A stretch of DNA of 6,822 bases from Candidatus Sumerlaeota bacterium (GTDB lineage: Bacteria > Sumerlaeota > Sumerlaeia > MWCT01 > JAGHBZ01), in assembly GCA_021160705.1 (NCBI GenBank), contig JAGHBZ010000099.1, forward strand, positions 1 through 6,822, read 5' to 3'. Of the stretch, positions 5,724 to 6,822 are shown piece after piece. The notes below the pieces were generated by a model. The model saw only the letters and a list, made by a program, of their open reading frames with translations, had not been told where the DNA came from and did no database searches. The position numbers and the translations under genes were made by a program. Numbering within the stretch: the stretch's first letter is position 1; the number at the start of each line of letters is the position of its first letter.

Positions 5724-6650
5724 ATGGGCAATAAAATGAAAATCCTTGTTGCAGAGGATGACCCGACAACCAGAATAATGCTTGGTGGGGTCTTGAAAAA
5801 ATGGGGATACGAAGTTGTGCTTGCAAGGGATGGGAATGAGGCGTGGTCAATTCTCAGCAGTAAAGAGACCCCGAATATTGCACTTCTTGACTGGGAGATG
5901 CCGGGTCTTGCGGGTATTGAAGTCTGCCGCAGAGTCCGAGCCAACTTGAACTCGGACGATAACTATGTGTACATAATTCTGCTTACAGCCAAGGCATCCA
6001 AAGACGATATAGTTACCGGAATAGAAGTGGGTGCAGACGACTATATTGTAAAACCGTTTGACCCACAGGAGCTCCGGGTTCGTATACGTGCTGGACAAAG
6101 AATTATTGAACTACAGTCCAAGCTGATTTCAGCAAGGGATGAGTTAAAATTTCAGGCAACCCATGACCCGTTGACAGGGGTATACAACCGGGGGGCAATT
6201 TTAGAACGACTTGAGGAGGAGCTCTCGCGAGCAGTACGGGAGGGAAAAAGCCTTACTCTTGCTATGATTGATATTGACCATTTCAAAAGAATAAACGACA
6301 CGTATGGACACAAGGCAGGCGATATAGTGCTTTGCGAAATTTGCCACCGAGTGCGAAGCGTTCTGCGGGTATACGATGCTATAGGGCGTTATGGAGGAGA
6401 AGAGTTCCTGGTGATTATACCGGGTACCAATGAGTGGACTGGCAAATCAGTATGTGAACGAATCAGGAGGTGTATAGAAGAGCAGGAGTTCTTTGTTTTG
6501 GGCAAAAAGATACAGATAACGGTCAGTTTGGGTGCAGTGACCTCATCTACAGGCATAAATGCAGAGGAACTGATTCGTGCAGCAGATAAGGCACTTTATC
6601 AAGCAAAGGCGAATGGGCGCAATAGAGTGGAGTATGCAAATGCGATTTGA
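5724..6650 (+). CDS. REC-GGDEF response regulator, diguanylate cyclase
   Basis: This 308-residue protein joins a receiver domain (about 5-125) to a GGDEF domain (about 143-305), the layout of WspR-type regulators with a single receiver. The receiver has the acidic pair D12/D13, phosphoacceptor D56 in LLDWEMPG, T88 and K110 in KPF, so it should accept phosphate. A helical linker (about 113-142) precedes the cyclase entry HDPLTGVYNR. The cyclase has D183 in IDIDHFKRINDT, the active motif GGEEF at 224-228 and an intact inhibitory site RVYD (R215-D218). Phosphorylation is expected to promote dimerisation and c-di-GMP synthesis. It lies 22 nt after the hybrid kinase, so the two are probably one transcript. 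ATG 5724 and ATG 5736 (residue 5, giving the typical MKILVAEDD start) are both possible; neither has a strong ribosome binding site. No output domain other than GGDEF is present. Confidence 0.94.
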   Translation: MGNKMKILVAEDDPTTRIMLGGVLKKWGYEVVLARDGNEAWSILSSKETPNIALLDWEMPGLAGIEVCRRVRANLNSDDNYVYIILLTAKASKDDIVTGIEVGADDYIVKPFDPQELRVRIRAGQRIIELQSKLISARDELKFQATHDPLTGVYNRGAILERLEEELSRAVREGKSLTLAMIDIDHFKRINDTYGHKAGDIVLCEICHRVRSVLRVYDAIGRYGGEEFLVIIPGTNEWTGKSVCERIRRCIEEQEFFVLGKKIQITVSLGAVTSSTGINAEELIRAADKALYQAKANGRNRVEYANAI

Positions 6651-6822
6651 AGAAATTTGTGCAAAACTAAATAAAAATTAAAGTTGGTATTCAGAAAGAA
6701 AGAGGGGGACGGACAAATTCAGTAAAGGACTGATTGTGGTGAGGAATGAGGAGCATAACGCCTTCATTCAATAAATGTCAGGACTCTTCGGATGAATCTG
6801 TAGGGATTTATAATAAATGAAC
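6651..6822. other. Downstream noncoding region with a possible next start at the edge
   Basis: No gene is supported in this stretch. It is AT-rich just after the cyclase stop, then holds a G-rich motif AGGGGGACGGACAAATT (about 6703-6719) and a small hairpin TCAGT/ACTGA (6719-6723 and 6729-6733, loop AAAGG). No hairpin is followed by a T-run, so no intrinsic terminator is seen. The last six bases, ATGAAC at 6817-6822, could begin the next gene, with AGGG at 6802-6805 as a weak ribosome binding site; too little sequence remains to judge. Confidence 0.5.

Noticed and set aside
6746..6820. 24-codon ORF near the right edge
   Set aside because: GAGG lies too close to the ATG, the peptide has no recognisable features, and it closes just before the window ends; more likely noncoding.

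Overview
The window is most likely from a bacterium. It carries two GGDEF (diguanylate cyclase) genes, a family that is very rare in archaea, and a bacterial hybrid histidine kinase with a textbook Shine-Dalgarno site. Base composition is moderate in the genes and AT-rich between them. The PAS/GAF-rich soluble kinase style, with a charged N-terminal coiled coil, is common in Deltaproteobacteria-like, Nitrospirota and Planctomycetota genomes. The sequence alone does not fix the phylum.

Layout. Positions 1-166 hold a short frame open to the left edge that may be the tail of an upstream gene (weak). Positions 167-481 are AT-rich and unusually dense in short inverted and direct repeats, and include a possible tiny ORF that overlaps the next start by ATGA. 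Three genes follow, all on the + strand: (1) 482-2032, a soluble PAS-GAF-GGDEF diguanylate cyclase; (2) 2294-5701, a soluble hybrid histidine kinase, PAS-GAF-PAS-HisKA-HATPase-REC-REC-HPt; (3) 5724-6650, a REC-GGDEF response regulator 22 nt after gene 2. Positions 6651-6822 are noncoding, with a G-rich motif and a possible start of the next gene at the very edge.

How they fit. Gene 2 has no output domain of its own but ends in an HPt domain, and the next gene begins with a receiver domain with all key residues and ends in an intact GGEEF cyclase. The simplest reading is a cytoplasmic phosphorelay, His493 to Asp788/Asp933 to His1076 of the kinase and then Asp56 of the response regulator, that switches on c-di-GMP synthesis. 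Gene 1 is a second cyclase with its own sensory domains. Both cyclases keep the GG(D/E)EF active site and the RxxD inhibitory site. There is no EAL, HD-GYP or PilZ partner in the window, and none of the three proteins shows a membrane segment, so all are expected to sense cytoplasmic signals.

An open reading frame extends gene 2 upstream to 2114 (TTG), but a strong AAAGGAGGT site at 2276-2284 places the real start at ATG 2294. I found no CRISPR array, tRNA, rRNA or intact mobile element. I see no convincing new class of system. The points most worth checking are the cysteine cluster in the kinase GAF domain, the predicted phosphorelay, the repeat-rich leader of gene 1 and the coupled short ORF.
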